Shown here piece by piece: positions 7,157 to 14,268 of a DNA stretch of 46,907 nucleotides. The notes beneath the pieces were generated by a model. It was not told the origin of the DNA. It saw only the letters and a program-made list of their open reading frames with translations, and searched no databases. The position numbers were made by a program, and so were the translations under genes. The DNA is from Pseudomonadota bacterium (GTDB lineage: Bacteria; Myxococcota_A; UBA796; GCA-2862545): NCBI GenBank assembly GCA_023954855.1, contig JAGSGY010000040.1, positions 1 to 46,907 of the forward strand. Reading direction: 5' to 3'. Positions within the stretch are counted from its first letter, which is position 1. Each line of letters begins with the position of its first letter.

Positions 7157-7962
7157 GAGACTTCTTCGAGGCTGTCTCCGACGGCCTTGAGCGCGCGCTT
7201 GTCGGTGATCAGGCCGCAGTGGCCGATCTCGGGGATACGAAGCTCTCGCGTGCCGGGAAGGTGCGCATGCTCGATGGGGTAGACGATCACGTCCCACTCC
7301 GCGGAGACCGTGGTCACGAGCGCTTGAGGAGCGAGCTCCGCGAAGCTCGGCAGCGCCTCGAGCTCTGCTGAGTTCTTCGCTAGCCCCCGGACATCATGGG
7401 CCACCCACTCTAGGCCGCGAGCTGCGTGGGTACCCGCGTGCGGGCTGCCGAGGGTGGTGATGCGGTAGATTCGCTCGGCGAGGTCTGGCCGCGCCGCGAG
7501 GGCTTTGCGCAAGATCACGCCGCCCATCGAGTGACAGACCACGTCCACGCTCTCGTGTAGATCGAGCAGTACCTCGAGACCGTGCACCAGCCGGGGCACG
7601 TAGCCGTCCAGACGCTGGAACGGACGGCCGAGGTGTACGGCGAGCGTTGGACGGCCGCGCGCCTCGAGCTCCATGCGCACGCCCCACATGTTGGTGCCAT
7701 TCTGGGTGATGCCGTGCACGCAGAGGACGGGCCTCCCGACCGGCTGATCGGGCACGCGAAGCCCGCTCCGGCCGAGCGCCCGCAGGTAGTAGGAGGCGAT
7801 GACCAGCACCGAGCTCGTCTCGAGGGTGATCAGGCGCGCGAGGCCGACTGGCCCCACCTTGGTCCCCATGTGCACGCGCCAGCGCAGCCACGACCCGAAC
7901 AGCCACAGCTGAATGCCGAGCAGCGCGGCGAGGGGAATGGCGATGACGAGGGCAGGGCTCAT
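7153..7962 (-). CDS. Membrane-anchored alpha/beta-hydrolase (lipase-like)
   Basis: 269 residues. A hydrophobic N-terminal segment (about 4-27) probably anchors it in the membrane. The alpha/beta-hydrolase core starts near residue 78: an oxyanion loop VLCVHGITQNG, a nucleophile elbow VVCHSMGG with Ser145, a probable acid in SAEWDVIV, and the catalytic His in IPEIGHCGLI. The elbow has Cys143 where most family members have the first Gly of GxSxG. Following the elbow, GSPHAGTHAA is typical of triacylglycerol lipase/PGAP1-like enzymes. The likely substrate is a lipid ester. It starts 17 bp after proA on the same strand, with only a weak ribosome-binding site, so it probably rides on the proBA transcript. 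Confidence 0.85.
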   Translation of the reverse strand: MSPALVIAIPLAALLGIQLWLFGSWLRWRVHMGTKVGPVGLARLITLETSSVLVIASYYLRALGRSGLRVPDQPVGRPVLCVHGITQNGTNMWGVRMELEARGRPTLAVHLGRPFQRLDGYVPRLVHGLEVLLDLHESVDVVCHSMGGVILRKALAARPDLAERIYRITTLGSPHAGTHAARGLEWVAHDVRGLAKNSAELEALPSFAELAPQALVTTVSAEWDVIVYPIEHAHLPGTRELRIPEIGHCGLITDKRALKAVGDSLEEVS

Positions 7963-7979
7963 GGGCTGAGCCTAACCAC

Positions 7980-9260
7980 TCATCCGTCGGTGGCGAGCTT
8001 GCGGTGGGTGTAGGCCAGTTCGCCACGGGCGAAGGCCGATGCGGTGTGACCGCGTCCCTCGAGCTTCCAGCGGGTGGTGAGCAGGCCATCGACGCCGACG
8101 GGACCCCGGGCGTGAATACGAGAGGTCGAGATGCCGACCTCCGCTCCGAGGCCAAAGCGGTATCCGTCGGCAAAGCGGGTGCTCGCGTTGTGGAACACGC
8201 AAGCGGCGTCGACCCGCGACAGGAACCGGTCTGCAACCACGTCGTCGTCGGTGATGACGGCTTCGGTGTGGCCCGAACCGTGGGCATGGATGTGGTCGAT
8301 GGCGGCGTCGACCCCGTCGACCAGTGCAACGGCGCAGGTCAGGTCTCCGTACTCGGTGCGCAAGTTCTCGGCAGGGGCCAGGTCGAAGGCCTCGCTCGCG
8401 GCCGGCCCTCCCAGCACGGTGACGCCAGCTTCCTGGAGCACGCGAACCAATGCCGCTCCACGGCCGTCGAGCAGCGAGCGGTCGAGCAGGAGCGTCTCCA
8501 TCGCGTTGCAGGCTGCCGGGTAGTCGGTCTTCGAGTCGAGCACGAGCGCGGTGGCCATGGCGAAGTCGGCCGCCCCATCGACGTAGACGTGGCAGAGCCC
8601 CTCGGCGTGTCCGAGGACCGGGATGCGCGTGTTGTTCTGGATGTGCCGGACTAGGGCGCCGGATCCGCGTGGAACCACGAGGTCGATGACGTCGTCGAGA
8701 GCGAGTAGATCGGCGACCTGATCTCGCGTCTCGACAAGGCCAATGAGCTCTGCGGGCACATCTGGAGCGAGCGCGTCGGTCAGCACGCGATGCAGCGCCC
8801 GATTGCTGTGTGCCGCCTCGCGACCGCCCTTGAGCAGCAGGCCGTTTCCGGCCCTCAGCGCCAGGCCGGCGATCTGGGACACGGCGTCGGGGCGCGACTC
8901 GAAGATGACGAGCAGCACGCCGAGCGGGGCGGTCTCCTGACGCAGGGTGAGTCCATCGGCCAGCTCGGTCCGACGAAGGACGCGACCGATGGGCTCAGGG
9001 GCATCAGCGAGGGAGCGCAGGCCGTCCGCGAGGGTCGCAAGCTTGGCGTCGGTCAGCCCGAGTCGGGCCATCAGCGCGGTCGAGAGGCTGCCTTCGCCCG
9101 CGGCCAGGTCCTTGGCGTTGGCCTCGAGGATCTCGGGGGCGTGAGACACGAGCGCATCGGCCATGCGGCGCAGCAGGGAAGCGCGCCCCTCACTGCTCAT
9201 GTTCTGCAGCACCCGGCTTGCGTTGCGGGAGGCGACGGCTTGTTCGCGAGGCGTCATCAC
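7980..9260 (-). CDS. proA: Gamma-glutamyl phosphate reductase (glutamate-5-semialdehyde dehydrogenase)
   Basis: Second step of proline synthesis: NADPH-dependent reduction of gamma-glutamyl phosphate to glutamate-5-semialdehyde, in the cytoplasm. 426 residues, normal length. The catalytic Cys251 sits in YPAACNAMETLLLD, and the family motifs VIFESRPDAVSQIAGLALRAGN and LVVPRGSGALVRHIQ are intact. Its start overlaps the proB stop by 4 bp (ATGA), so the kinase and reductase are translationally coupled. This suits the channelling expected for an unstable phosphate intermediate. The lipase gene follows after 17 bp. Confidence 0.97.
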   Translation of the reverse strand: MMTPREQAVASRNASRVLQNMSSEGRASLLRRMADALVSHAPEILEANAKDLAAGEGSLSTALMARLGLTDAKLATLADGLRSLADAPEPIGRVLRRTELADGLTLRQETAPLGVLLVIFESRPDAVSQIAGLALRAGNGLLLKGGREAAHSNRALHRVLTDALAPDVPAELIGLVETRDQVADLLALDDVIDLVVPRGSGALVRHIQNNTRIPVLGHAEGLCHVYVDGAADFAMATALVLDSKTDYPAACNAMETLLLDRSLLDGRGAALVRVLQEAGVTVLGGPAASEAFDLAPAENLRTEYGDLTCAVALVDGVDAAIDHIHAHGSGHTEAVITDDDVVADRFLSRVDAACVFHNASTRFADGYRFGLGAEVGISTSRIHARGPVGVDGLLTTRWKLEGRGHTASAFARGELAYTHRKLATDG

Positions 9261-10342
9261 TTGGCTCCGAGCAGAACGACATCATTGCGATGCACAAGGG
9301 GCTTCTGGCCGATGGCGCCAACGAGTTCGGCACAGTCGGCGGCCGACTTGGCGCAGATTCCGCGGGCGACAGGCTTGCCTTCCGGGTCGACGACCGCGAC
9401 CACGGCACCGGCGGGGAAGGTTCCCGTCACTGCGGTGACGCCAATCGGAAGGAGGGAGGCGTTCCGACGGGTCAGGGCTTCGCGTGCACCGGCGTTGATC
9501 GTCAGCGTCCCCGCAGGCGTCGTGGCGAAGGCCATCCAGCGCTGGCGTTTCGACCCGGCGACCCGGGCGTGAAAGTGAGTCCCCTCGGTCGAGCCGGCGA
9601 CCAGGCGCCGCACGATCGACGGGTCGCGACCGGACGCGATGACCACCTTGGTCCCGCAGCGTGCGGCGATCTGAGCGGCGACGATCTTGCTGCCCATGCC
9701 TCCGCGGCCACCGGCGGACAGCGATCCGATCTGCACGTCGCTGTCGTCTTCGTAGACCGCGATGCGCTCCGCTCCGGGCTCTCCCGGCGGCTTGGTGTAG
9801 ACCGCGTCCACGTCGGTAAGCAAGATCAGCAGGTCGGCGTCGACCCCGGCCGCGACCAGCGCCGAGAGGCGATCGTTGTCGCCGAAGACCTCGCCGGTGC
9901 GCAGCGCGATCTCGGCGGTGCTGACGGTGTCGTTCTCGTTGATGACGGGGATGGCGCCCACGGCGAGCAGCCGCTCGAGGGTCGCATGCACGTTGAGGTA
10001 CTGCTCGCGGTGGAGGAAGTCATCCTCGGTGAGCAAGACCTGGGCGGCCGTGTGTCCGAGTCGACGAAGCAGGCCGTCGTACAACGCGATCAACGCGCCC
10101 TGGCCAGCGGCTGCGCAGGCCTGCCGGTCCACGATCTTGGTGGGACGTCGCTCAAAGCCCAGACGCTCGGCGCCCAGGCCCACGGCGCCGCTCGATACCA
10201 GGACGACCTCGACCTTGGCTTCGCGGAGCTCGTGCAGCTGTTCGGCGAGCGCGCCGAGTCGTCCCAGAGCGAGCTTGCCGTCCGCGCGCGTGACGAGCGC
10301 CGTGCCGACCTTGACGATGATGCGACGGGGAAGTGATGACAT
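9257..10342 (-). CDS. proB: Glutamate 5-kinase
   Basis: First step of proline synthesis: ATP-dependent phosphorylation of glutamate, normally feedback-inhibited by proline. 361 residues: an amino-acid-kinase domain (1-255; RIIVKVGTALVT, VSSGAVGLG, INENDTVS, GGMGSKIVAA) followed by a C-terminal PUA domain (about 270-355), the full-length form. The start has GAGGTCTC upstream. It is the first gene of proB-proA-lipase and diverges from the CBS gene at 10482 across 139 bp. I see no attenuator or T-box in that gap. Confidence 0.97.
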   Translation of the reverse strand: MSSLPRRIIVKVGTALVTRADGKLALGRLGALAEQLHELREAKVEVVLVSSGAVGLGAERLGFERRPTKIVDRQACAAAGQGALIALYDGLLRRLGHTAAQVLLTEDDFLHREQYLNVHATLERLLAVGAIPVINENDTVSTAEIALRTGEVFGDNDRLSALVAAGVDADLLILLTDVDAVYTKPPGEPGAERIAVYEDDSDVQIGSLSAGGRGGMGSKIVAAQIAARCGTKVVIASGRDPSIVRRLVAGSTEGTHFHARVAGSKRQRWMAFATTPAGTLTINAGAREALTRRNASLLPIGVTAVTGTFPAGAVVAVVDPEGKPVARGICAKSAADCAELVGAIGQKPLVHRNDVVLLGAK

Positions 10343-10442
10343 GAGACCTCGAACGCTGGTGATTGCCCCGTTCTGGCGCCTTGCTCAACCTCGAATGCTG
10401 CGGCGCCGCCGTCTGCTGCATGTTTTCGTGGCCCGCGGGGCG

Positions 10443-10448
10443 TACGCT
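10443..10448 (+). promoter_or_regulatory. Candidate -10 box (TACGCT) for the four-CBS gene
   Basis: TAnnnT 33 nt before the ATG at 10482. A strong purine-rich ribosome-binding site (GGAGAGGAGGAG, 10468-10479) lies just before the start. A TGTTTT at 10421-10426, 16 nt upstream, could serve as a weak -35. Confidence 0.35.
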
Positions 10449-10481
10449 TAACCCTGGGATGCCCCTAGGAGAGGAGGAGCG

Positions 10482-11318
10482 ATGCCGACCGCTGCCGATT
10501 GGATGACACCGAACCCAACGACGCTTCAGGCTTCTGAGGCCATGGCCCGCGCCGCTGTTGTGCTGTCTAGGCACGCCTTCCGCCACTTGCCGGTGGTGGA
10601 CGAAGACGGCAAGCTCGTCGGCTTGTTGCTCGACTACTCGGTCTTTGCGAAGGGAGCTCTGGTCTGGGGCGGGCGCGCTGGCCACGAGTTCTGGTTTCCT
10701 TTCAACCAGGAAGAGGCCGATGAGACCGTCGCCGATGTCATGCAGGTCGTGCAGGGCGTGGTGAAGGAAGACGCACCCCTCGAGAACGTGCTGCGTCGTC
10801 TCTCCGAGATCGGCCAGGACATGCTGGTCGTCGTCGATGACAACGATCACCCCGTCGGAGTCATCAGTGAGCACGATCCGATGCGCTTCGCGTCCGAGGT
10901 CTTGCCTGCGACACGTCTTGCCACCCTGGATGGGTCGTCGCCAGTGCTGACGACCACTGAGAACACCCCGGCGCTCGAGGCGCTCAAGATGATGCTCGCC
11001 AAGGGGATTCGTCACCTGCCCGTGGTCGATGTCGAGGGACAGGTCGAATCGGTCGTGTCCTACCGCGACCTCGTCTCGGCCTGCGGCGATGGCTCGACTT
11101 CACGCCCGGTCGAGTACGCTATTGCCCACCCGGGTGCGCGCGTGCTCATGGCGGATGCGACGACGGCGGGCGCGGCGCGGATCATGGCGACACACCGCAT
11201 TGGCTGCATTCCCATCGTGGACAGCTCCATGCGGGCCACGCATGTGATCAGTCGCACCGACGTGATTCGCGCGACCGCCGACCTGCTCGAGGATGAGGCC
11301 CTCTTCCCGAGGACATGA
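10482..11318 (+). CDS. Four-CBS-motif protein
   Basis: 278 residues built from two tandem CBS pairs: residues about 1-60 (ADWMTPNPTTLQAS, FRHLPVVDEDGKLVG), 80-137 (VADVMQVVQGVVKEDAPL, MLVVVDDNDHPVGVISEHD), 145-200 (VLTTTENTPAL, IRHLPVVDVEGQVESVVSYRD) and 215-275 (VLMADATTAGAARIM, GCIPIVDSSMRATHVISRTD). No catalytic domain is present, so it is probably a cytoplasmic adenine-nucleotide sensor acting on another protein. Its last four bases overlap the start of the esterase gene (ATGA), so the two are translationally coupled. It differs from the two-CBS protein at 5028 in length and organisation. Confidence 0.88.
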   Translation: MPTAADWMTPNPTTLQASEAMARAAVVLSRHAFRHLPVVDEDGKLVGLLLDYSVFAKGALVWGGRAGHEFWFPFNQEEADETVADVMQVVQGVVKEDAPLENVLRRLSEIGQDMLVVVDDNDHPVGVISEHDPMRFASEVLPATRLATLDGSSPVLTTTENTPALEALKMMLAKGIRHLPVVDVEGQVESVVSYRDLVSACGDGSTSRPVEYAIAHPGARVLMADATTAGAARIMATHRIGCIPIVDSSMRATHVISRTDVIRATADLLEDEALFPRT

Positions 11319-12316
11319 TGGTTCGTCTGCAGCGTGCACTGCTGCGCGCCTCGCTCACGATTCCCGCCCGCTTCCGCAAGAAACTGGTGGGGGCGCCGGC
11401 GGTGAACGGCCGCGGAGATGTGCTCGACTTCGACGTGCACTGGATGCTGGCGCTTGAGCGTCGGCTGGGGCCGGGCATCGCCGAGAAGACCGTCGAGAAG
11501 TCCCGTCGGGGTATGCGCGAGTCGGTGCGCATCGTCGAGGCTGAGAAGCCCGCGATGCAGGCTATCGAGGACGTCGATATCGCCGGTGTTTCGTGTCGCC
11601 GCTACCAGCCCGGCCCCGAGCCGAGGGGGCGACTGATGTACCTGCACGGCGGTGGTTGGACCGTCGGCGATCTCGACAGTCACGACGGCTTCTGTAGGCG
11701 AATCGCGGCAGACACGGGTCTCGAGGTGATTGCTGTGGACTACGCCCTCGCGCCCGAGCGACCGTTCCCGCACGGCCTGAACGACGCCGTCGCTGTCTTT
11801 GGTGAGTTCCGGAAGCAGCCGGGTCTACTGATTCTTGGCGGTGACAGCGCAGGGGGCAATCTCGCGGCGGTGAGTTGCTTGGTGCTGCGTCGCGATGGGC
11901 AGGCGATGCCCGATCTGCAGTTGCTCATCTACCCGGCCACCGATCAGACGCGTAGTCACGCCTCCCACGTGGAGCTCGGCATGGGCTTCATGCTCGAGAA
12001 GACATCGGTGGACTGGTACATCGAGCAATACGGAGGCGAGGCCACCGAGCCTCTCGTCAGTCCCTTCTTCGCTGAAGACCTGACGGGGCTTCCCGAGGCC
12101 CTTGTGGTCACCGCGGGCTTCGATCCGCTCCGCGACGAGGGAGAGGCGTACGCTGCGCGCCTAGAGGCTGCCGGTGTGCGCGTCACGTCGCTTGACGCCT
12201 CCGACATGGTTCATGGCTATGTCCACATGGATGGACAGATCGCCGCCGCCAATGAGCGTGTGGCCGAGCTCACGGGTGCGCTTCGCGACTGGGTGACGGC
12301 ACACACAGCTTCGTGA
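11315..12316 (+). CDS. Alpha/beta-hydrolase fold-3 esterase (hormone-sensitive-lipase family)
   Basis: 333 residues. The HGGG oxyanion motif is at 111-114 (YLHGGGWTVGD) and the nucleophile Ser178 in GGDSAGGN, the two signatures of family IV (HSL-type) carboxylesterases. The catalytic Asp is likely in AGFDPLRDEGEAYA and the His in MVHGYVHM. The first ~80 residues form a helical cap typical of the family. No signal peptide, so cytoplasmic. Expected activity is hydrolysis of short- to medium-chain acyl esters; the natural substrate is unknown. Coupling to a CBS sensor gene is unusual and may mean adenylate-linked control, which is inference. Confidence 0.9.
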   Translation: MMVRLQRALLRASLTIPARFRKKLVGAPAVNGRGDVLDFDVHWMLALERRLGPGIAEKTVEKSRRGMRESVRIVEAEKPAMQAIEDVDIAGVSCRRYQPGPEPRGRLMYLHGGGWTVGDLDSHDGFCRRIAADTGLEVIAVDYALAPERPFPHGLNDAVAVFGEFRKQPGLLILGGDSAGGNLAAVSCLVLRRDGQAMPDLQLLIYPATDQTRSHASHVELGMGFMLEKTSVDWYIEQYGGEATEPLVSPFFAEDLTGLPEALVVTAGFDPLRDEGEAYAARLEAAGVRVTSLDASDMVHGYVHMDGQIAAANERVAELTGALRDWVTAHTAS

Positions 12317-12338
12317 CTGGACGATCTCGAATCGGTGG

Positions 12339-12350
12339 GGCACTAGTGCC
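12339..12350. promoter_or_regulatory. 12 bp perfect palindrome, candidate operator
   Basis: GGCACTAGTGCC is a perfect palindrome in the 72 bp gap between the esterase and the PEBP lipoprotein gene, about 39 bp before the latter's ATG. It is too short, and lacks a following T-run, to be a terminator. A binding site for a dimeric repressor is possible. Confidence 0.25.
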
Positions 12351-12388
12351 GAGTCGACGGGGCTGGGCTTCGTCCGAAGGAGTGTCTG

Positions 12389-12958
12389 ATGATCCGCATG
12401 CTTCCCGTGGTCGCGCTGCTCGTGGCCTGCAACCCACCGCTCACTGACGACAATGCCGACACCTCGGACACCAACACCGCTCCGGCTGAGTTCGCCTTCT
12501 CGACGTCGGCATGGACCGACGGCGCGACGATTCCCGCCGAGTACACCTGTGCCGGAACCGGTGGATGGAACGCCCAGGATAATCCTGAGCTGACTTGGGC
12601 CAACGCCCCAGAAGGCACCGCGGCCTTCGCGATGCTCTACGTCGACACCGATCTCGGGGACTGGCGTCACTGGGCCTTCTACACTTCGGATGCGTCGGTG
12701 AACTCGATTCCGCGCGGAACGAGCAACACCGTGAGCCTTCCTGCGGGTGTGACCGAGCTCACTTCCGGCGACGGTCGGGTGGGCTACGTACCGAACTGTC
12801 CCAGCGGCTCTATGCACACCTACGAGTTCACGCTCTGGGCCGTGTCGGATGCCTCGGCGTTGACCGGTATGACGACCTTTGCCGACCTCAAGGCCGCCGC
12901 CGAAGCCAACTCGCTCGGGAGCCTCTCGTTTACCGGGCTCAGCGACGCGTCGCAGTAG
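12389..12958 (+). CDS. PEBP (YbhB/YbcL-type) lipoprotein
   Basis: 189 residues. The N-terminus has a lipoprotein signal with lipobox LVAC (Cys at residue 14), followed by an Asp/Thr-rich linker (residues 15-35). The rest is a phosphatidylethanolamine-binding-protein fold of the bacterial YbhB/YbcL kind: IPAEYTCAGTG, NPELTWANAPEGTAAFAMLYVD, DWRHWAFY (the conserved His of the anion pocket) and GYVPNCPSGSMHTYEFTLWA. It is expected to be lipid-anchored on the periplasmic side. AAGGAG six bases upstream supports the start. It runs 20 bp into the convergent gene at 12939-13370. The ligand is not predictable. Confidence 0.88.
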   Translation: MIRMLPVVALLVACNPPLTDDNADTSDTNTAPAEFAFSTSAWTDGATIPAEYTCAGTGGWNAQDNPELTWANAPEGTAAFAMLYVDTDLGDWRHWAFYTSDASVNSIPRGTSNTVSLPAGVTELTSGDGRVGYVPNCPSGSMHTYEFTLWAVSDASALTGMTTFADLKAAAEANSLGSLSFTGLSDASQ

Positions 12959-13370
12959 TCTCGCGGCGCCAGATCAGGTACGCCCCAAGGCCTAGCAGTG
13001 GGTCGAGGATGCCGACGCCGATGACCATGCCGACCGCGACCTTGCCCGTGGCCCATAGGCCGAGCATCGCAAAGGGCACGATGGCCCGGTCGACGACGGT
13101 AGCGAGACCGAATGAGGCCGCACCGGTCCGTCCGCCCATGACGTAAAACCAGCCGACGACAGCGAGCGTGAACCCGATCATGCGTGCCCAGCCCTCTTCG
13201 TAGCCTTGCCATCCGTCGAGCATGAGCGCGAGGGCGAGCCAGTCTGCGGGCATGAAGAGAATGGCGGTGCCCACGCACAGGTACATCAGGCCATTGGCCA
13301 CGGTGTACTTGGAAAGGGCGCCCAGCTGCGGGGCTGCGGTCAGGGTCTCGAAGAAGCCGGGGTTGGACAT
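12939..13370 (-). CDS. Small multi-pass membrane protein, unknown function
   Basis: 143 residues with roughly four hydrophobic segments (about 25-55, 63-82, 90-107, 110-133) and a basic C-terminus ending WRRETTATRR. I cannot name a family. GGAGG lies five bases before the ATG. Its 3' end overlaps the PEBP lipoprotein gene by 20 bp in convergent orientation. It diverges from the zinc-ribbon gene across 62 bp. Confidence 0.72.
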   Translation of the reverse strand: MSNPGFFETLTAAPQLGALSKYTVANGLMYLCVGTAILFMPADWLALALMLDGWQGYEEGWARMIGFTLAVVGWFYVMGGRTGAASFGLATVVDRAIVPFAMLGLWATGKVAVGMVIGVGILDPLLGLGAYLIWRRETTATRR

Positions 13371-13420
13371 CCATCCTCCTCGCGCATCATAGGTGCGCGC
13401 AGGGACACCGGGTCTTGCGC

Positions 13421-13426
13421 TATGCT
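13421..13426 (+). promoter_or_regulatory. TATGCT -10 box positioned for a leaderless transcript
   Basis: The hexamer ends exactly 6 nt before the ATG at 13433, which would place the transcription start on or next to the A of the start codon. No Shine-Dalgarno sequence is present. The longer frame starting TTG at 13415 would overlap this box and is less likely. Confidence 0.45.
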
Positions 13427-13432
13427 CCCTTC

Positions 13433-13771
13433 ATGTCCTACTTCGACCACGTCAAGTGCTCGAGTTGCCGCGCGCAGCTCGACCCCGAATCCCTCGTGAC
13501 CATCCAGGGCACCGCCCGGTGCCCGCGGTGCGGAGGCCAGATCTCGCTCACCGATCTGTTCGGCGTAGCCGATGCTTTCGTGGGTGACGATGCGCCGAAC
13601 GTGGGCATCGACGACTTGGTTCCCGGAGGACCGTCACGCTCACGGCCCTCGCCGAGTCGAGCGGCACCGACCCCCGGGCGTCAGGTTCCCGCGCGCCGCG
13701 GTGAAGCCGGCGAGAGTGGTGGTGGCTCTGCACTCGACGCTCTGCGATCGATGAAGAAGGGCCGAAAGTGA
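13433..13771 (+). CDS. Small zinc-ribbon protein
   Basis: 112 residues. Cys9, Cys12, Cys30 and Cys33 (VKCSSC and ARCPRCGG) form a CxxC-x17-CxxC zinc ribbon, followed by a Pro/Ser/Arg-rich disordered linker (about 60-100) and a basic tail (LRSMKKGRK). The function is unknown; such ribbons bind nucleic acid or partner proteins. I chose the ATG at 13433 over the upstream TTG because the TATGCT box lies just before it. The stop overlaps the GTG start of the next gene (GTGA), so it is translationally coupled to the membrane protein and kinase that follow. Confidence 0.78.
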   Translation: MSYFDHVKCSSCRAQLDPESLVTIQGTARCPRCGGQISLTDLFGVADAFVGDDAPNVGIDDLVPGGPSRSRPSPSRAAPTPGRQVPARRGEAGESGGGSALDALRSMKKGRK

Positions 13772-14268
13772 CTCTCTGGGCCGCTGTGTTGCTCGGCGCC
13801 GCAGTCGCGGAAGAGCCGAGTCCAGAGGCCTTGTTCGAGGCCCAGACGCTCGAGCTGCGCCAGCAGGTCACGGGCTACGGGGTCGTGCGCGCCGACGAGG
13901 AGCTCAACGCGCAGGAGTTCGCGGGCCTAGTCGGCGACCTACCCGGGCTGCGAGAGGTGGAGCGAAGACGCCACCGCCAGAATGGCCTTGCGGCCGGATC
14001 GATGGGTGCGGCCGCCGTGCTCGTCGGGGCCGGAGCGTGGTTGATCGGCTCCAGCATTGGGCGCAACCCGGCTCCGCGAGGTCAGGTCGCCGCTGGGGGG
14101 GCCAGCGCGCTCGCTGGGGTGGGCCTGTATGGCGTTGCGGCGTTCAGCTGGGTCGGCGGGGCGCGCAATGAGCGCATCGATCGGCACTACTCGCGGGACG
14201 AGGCACAGCACTGGCTCGCCCAGTATCACCATGACCTCGCCGCTCGCCTTGCCGCTGAGGCCGAATGA
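13768..14268 (+). CDS. Exported or membrane protein with two hydrophobic segments, unknown function
   Basis: 166 residues, GTG start inside the previous stop codon. A short signal-like N-terminus (MTLWAAVLLGAAVA) is followed by a charged helical stretch (about 15-72), then two glycine-rich hydrophobic segments (about 73-100 and 108-130) and a charged C-terminal helix. No recognised family. Tight coupling on both sides (GTGA upstream, ATGA downstream) suggests it works with the zinc-ribbon protein and the kinase-like protein, perhaps as an envelope-side partner. That role is inference. Confidence 0.7.
   Translation: MTLWAAVLLGAAVAEEPSPEALFEAQTLELRQQVTGYGVVRADEELNAQEFAGLVGDLPGLREVERRRHRQNGLAAGSMGAAAVLVGAGAWLIGSSIGRNPAPRGQVAAGGASALAGVGLYGVAAFSWVGGARNERIDRHYSRDEAQHWLAQYHHDLAARLAAEAE

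Noticed and set aside
5813-7297. 494-codon minus-strand frame opposite the Sel1 gene
   Set aside because: It is antisense to eleven conserved CX7C repeats; its apparent repeats only mirror them.
10373-10390. Second sigma-54 promoter (TGGCGCCTTGCT) upstream of the four-CBS gene
   Set aside because: The GG and GC are only six bases apart; sigma-54 needs ten.
10343-10481. Attenuator or riboswitch for proBA
   Set aside because: The gap between proB and the CBS gene has no Pro-rich leader peptide, T-box or alternating hairpins that I can see.
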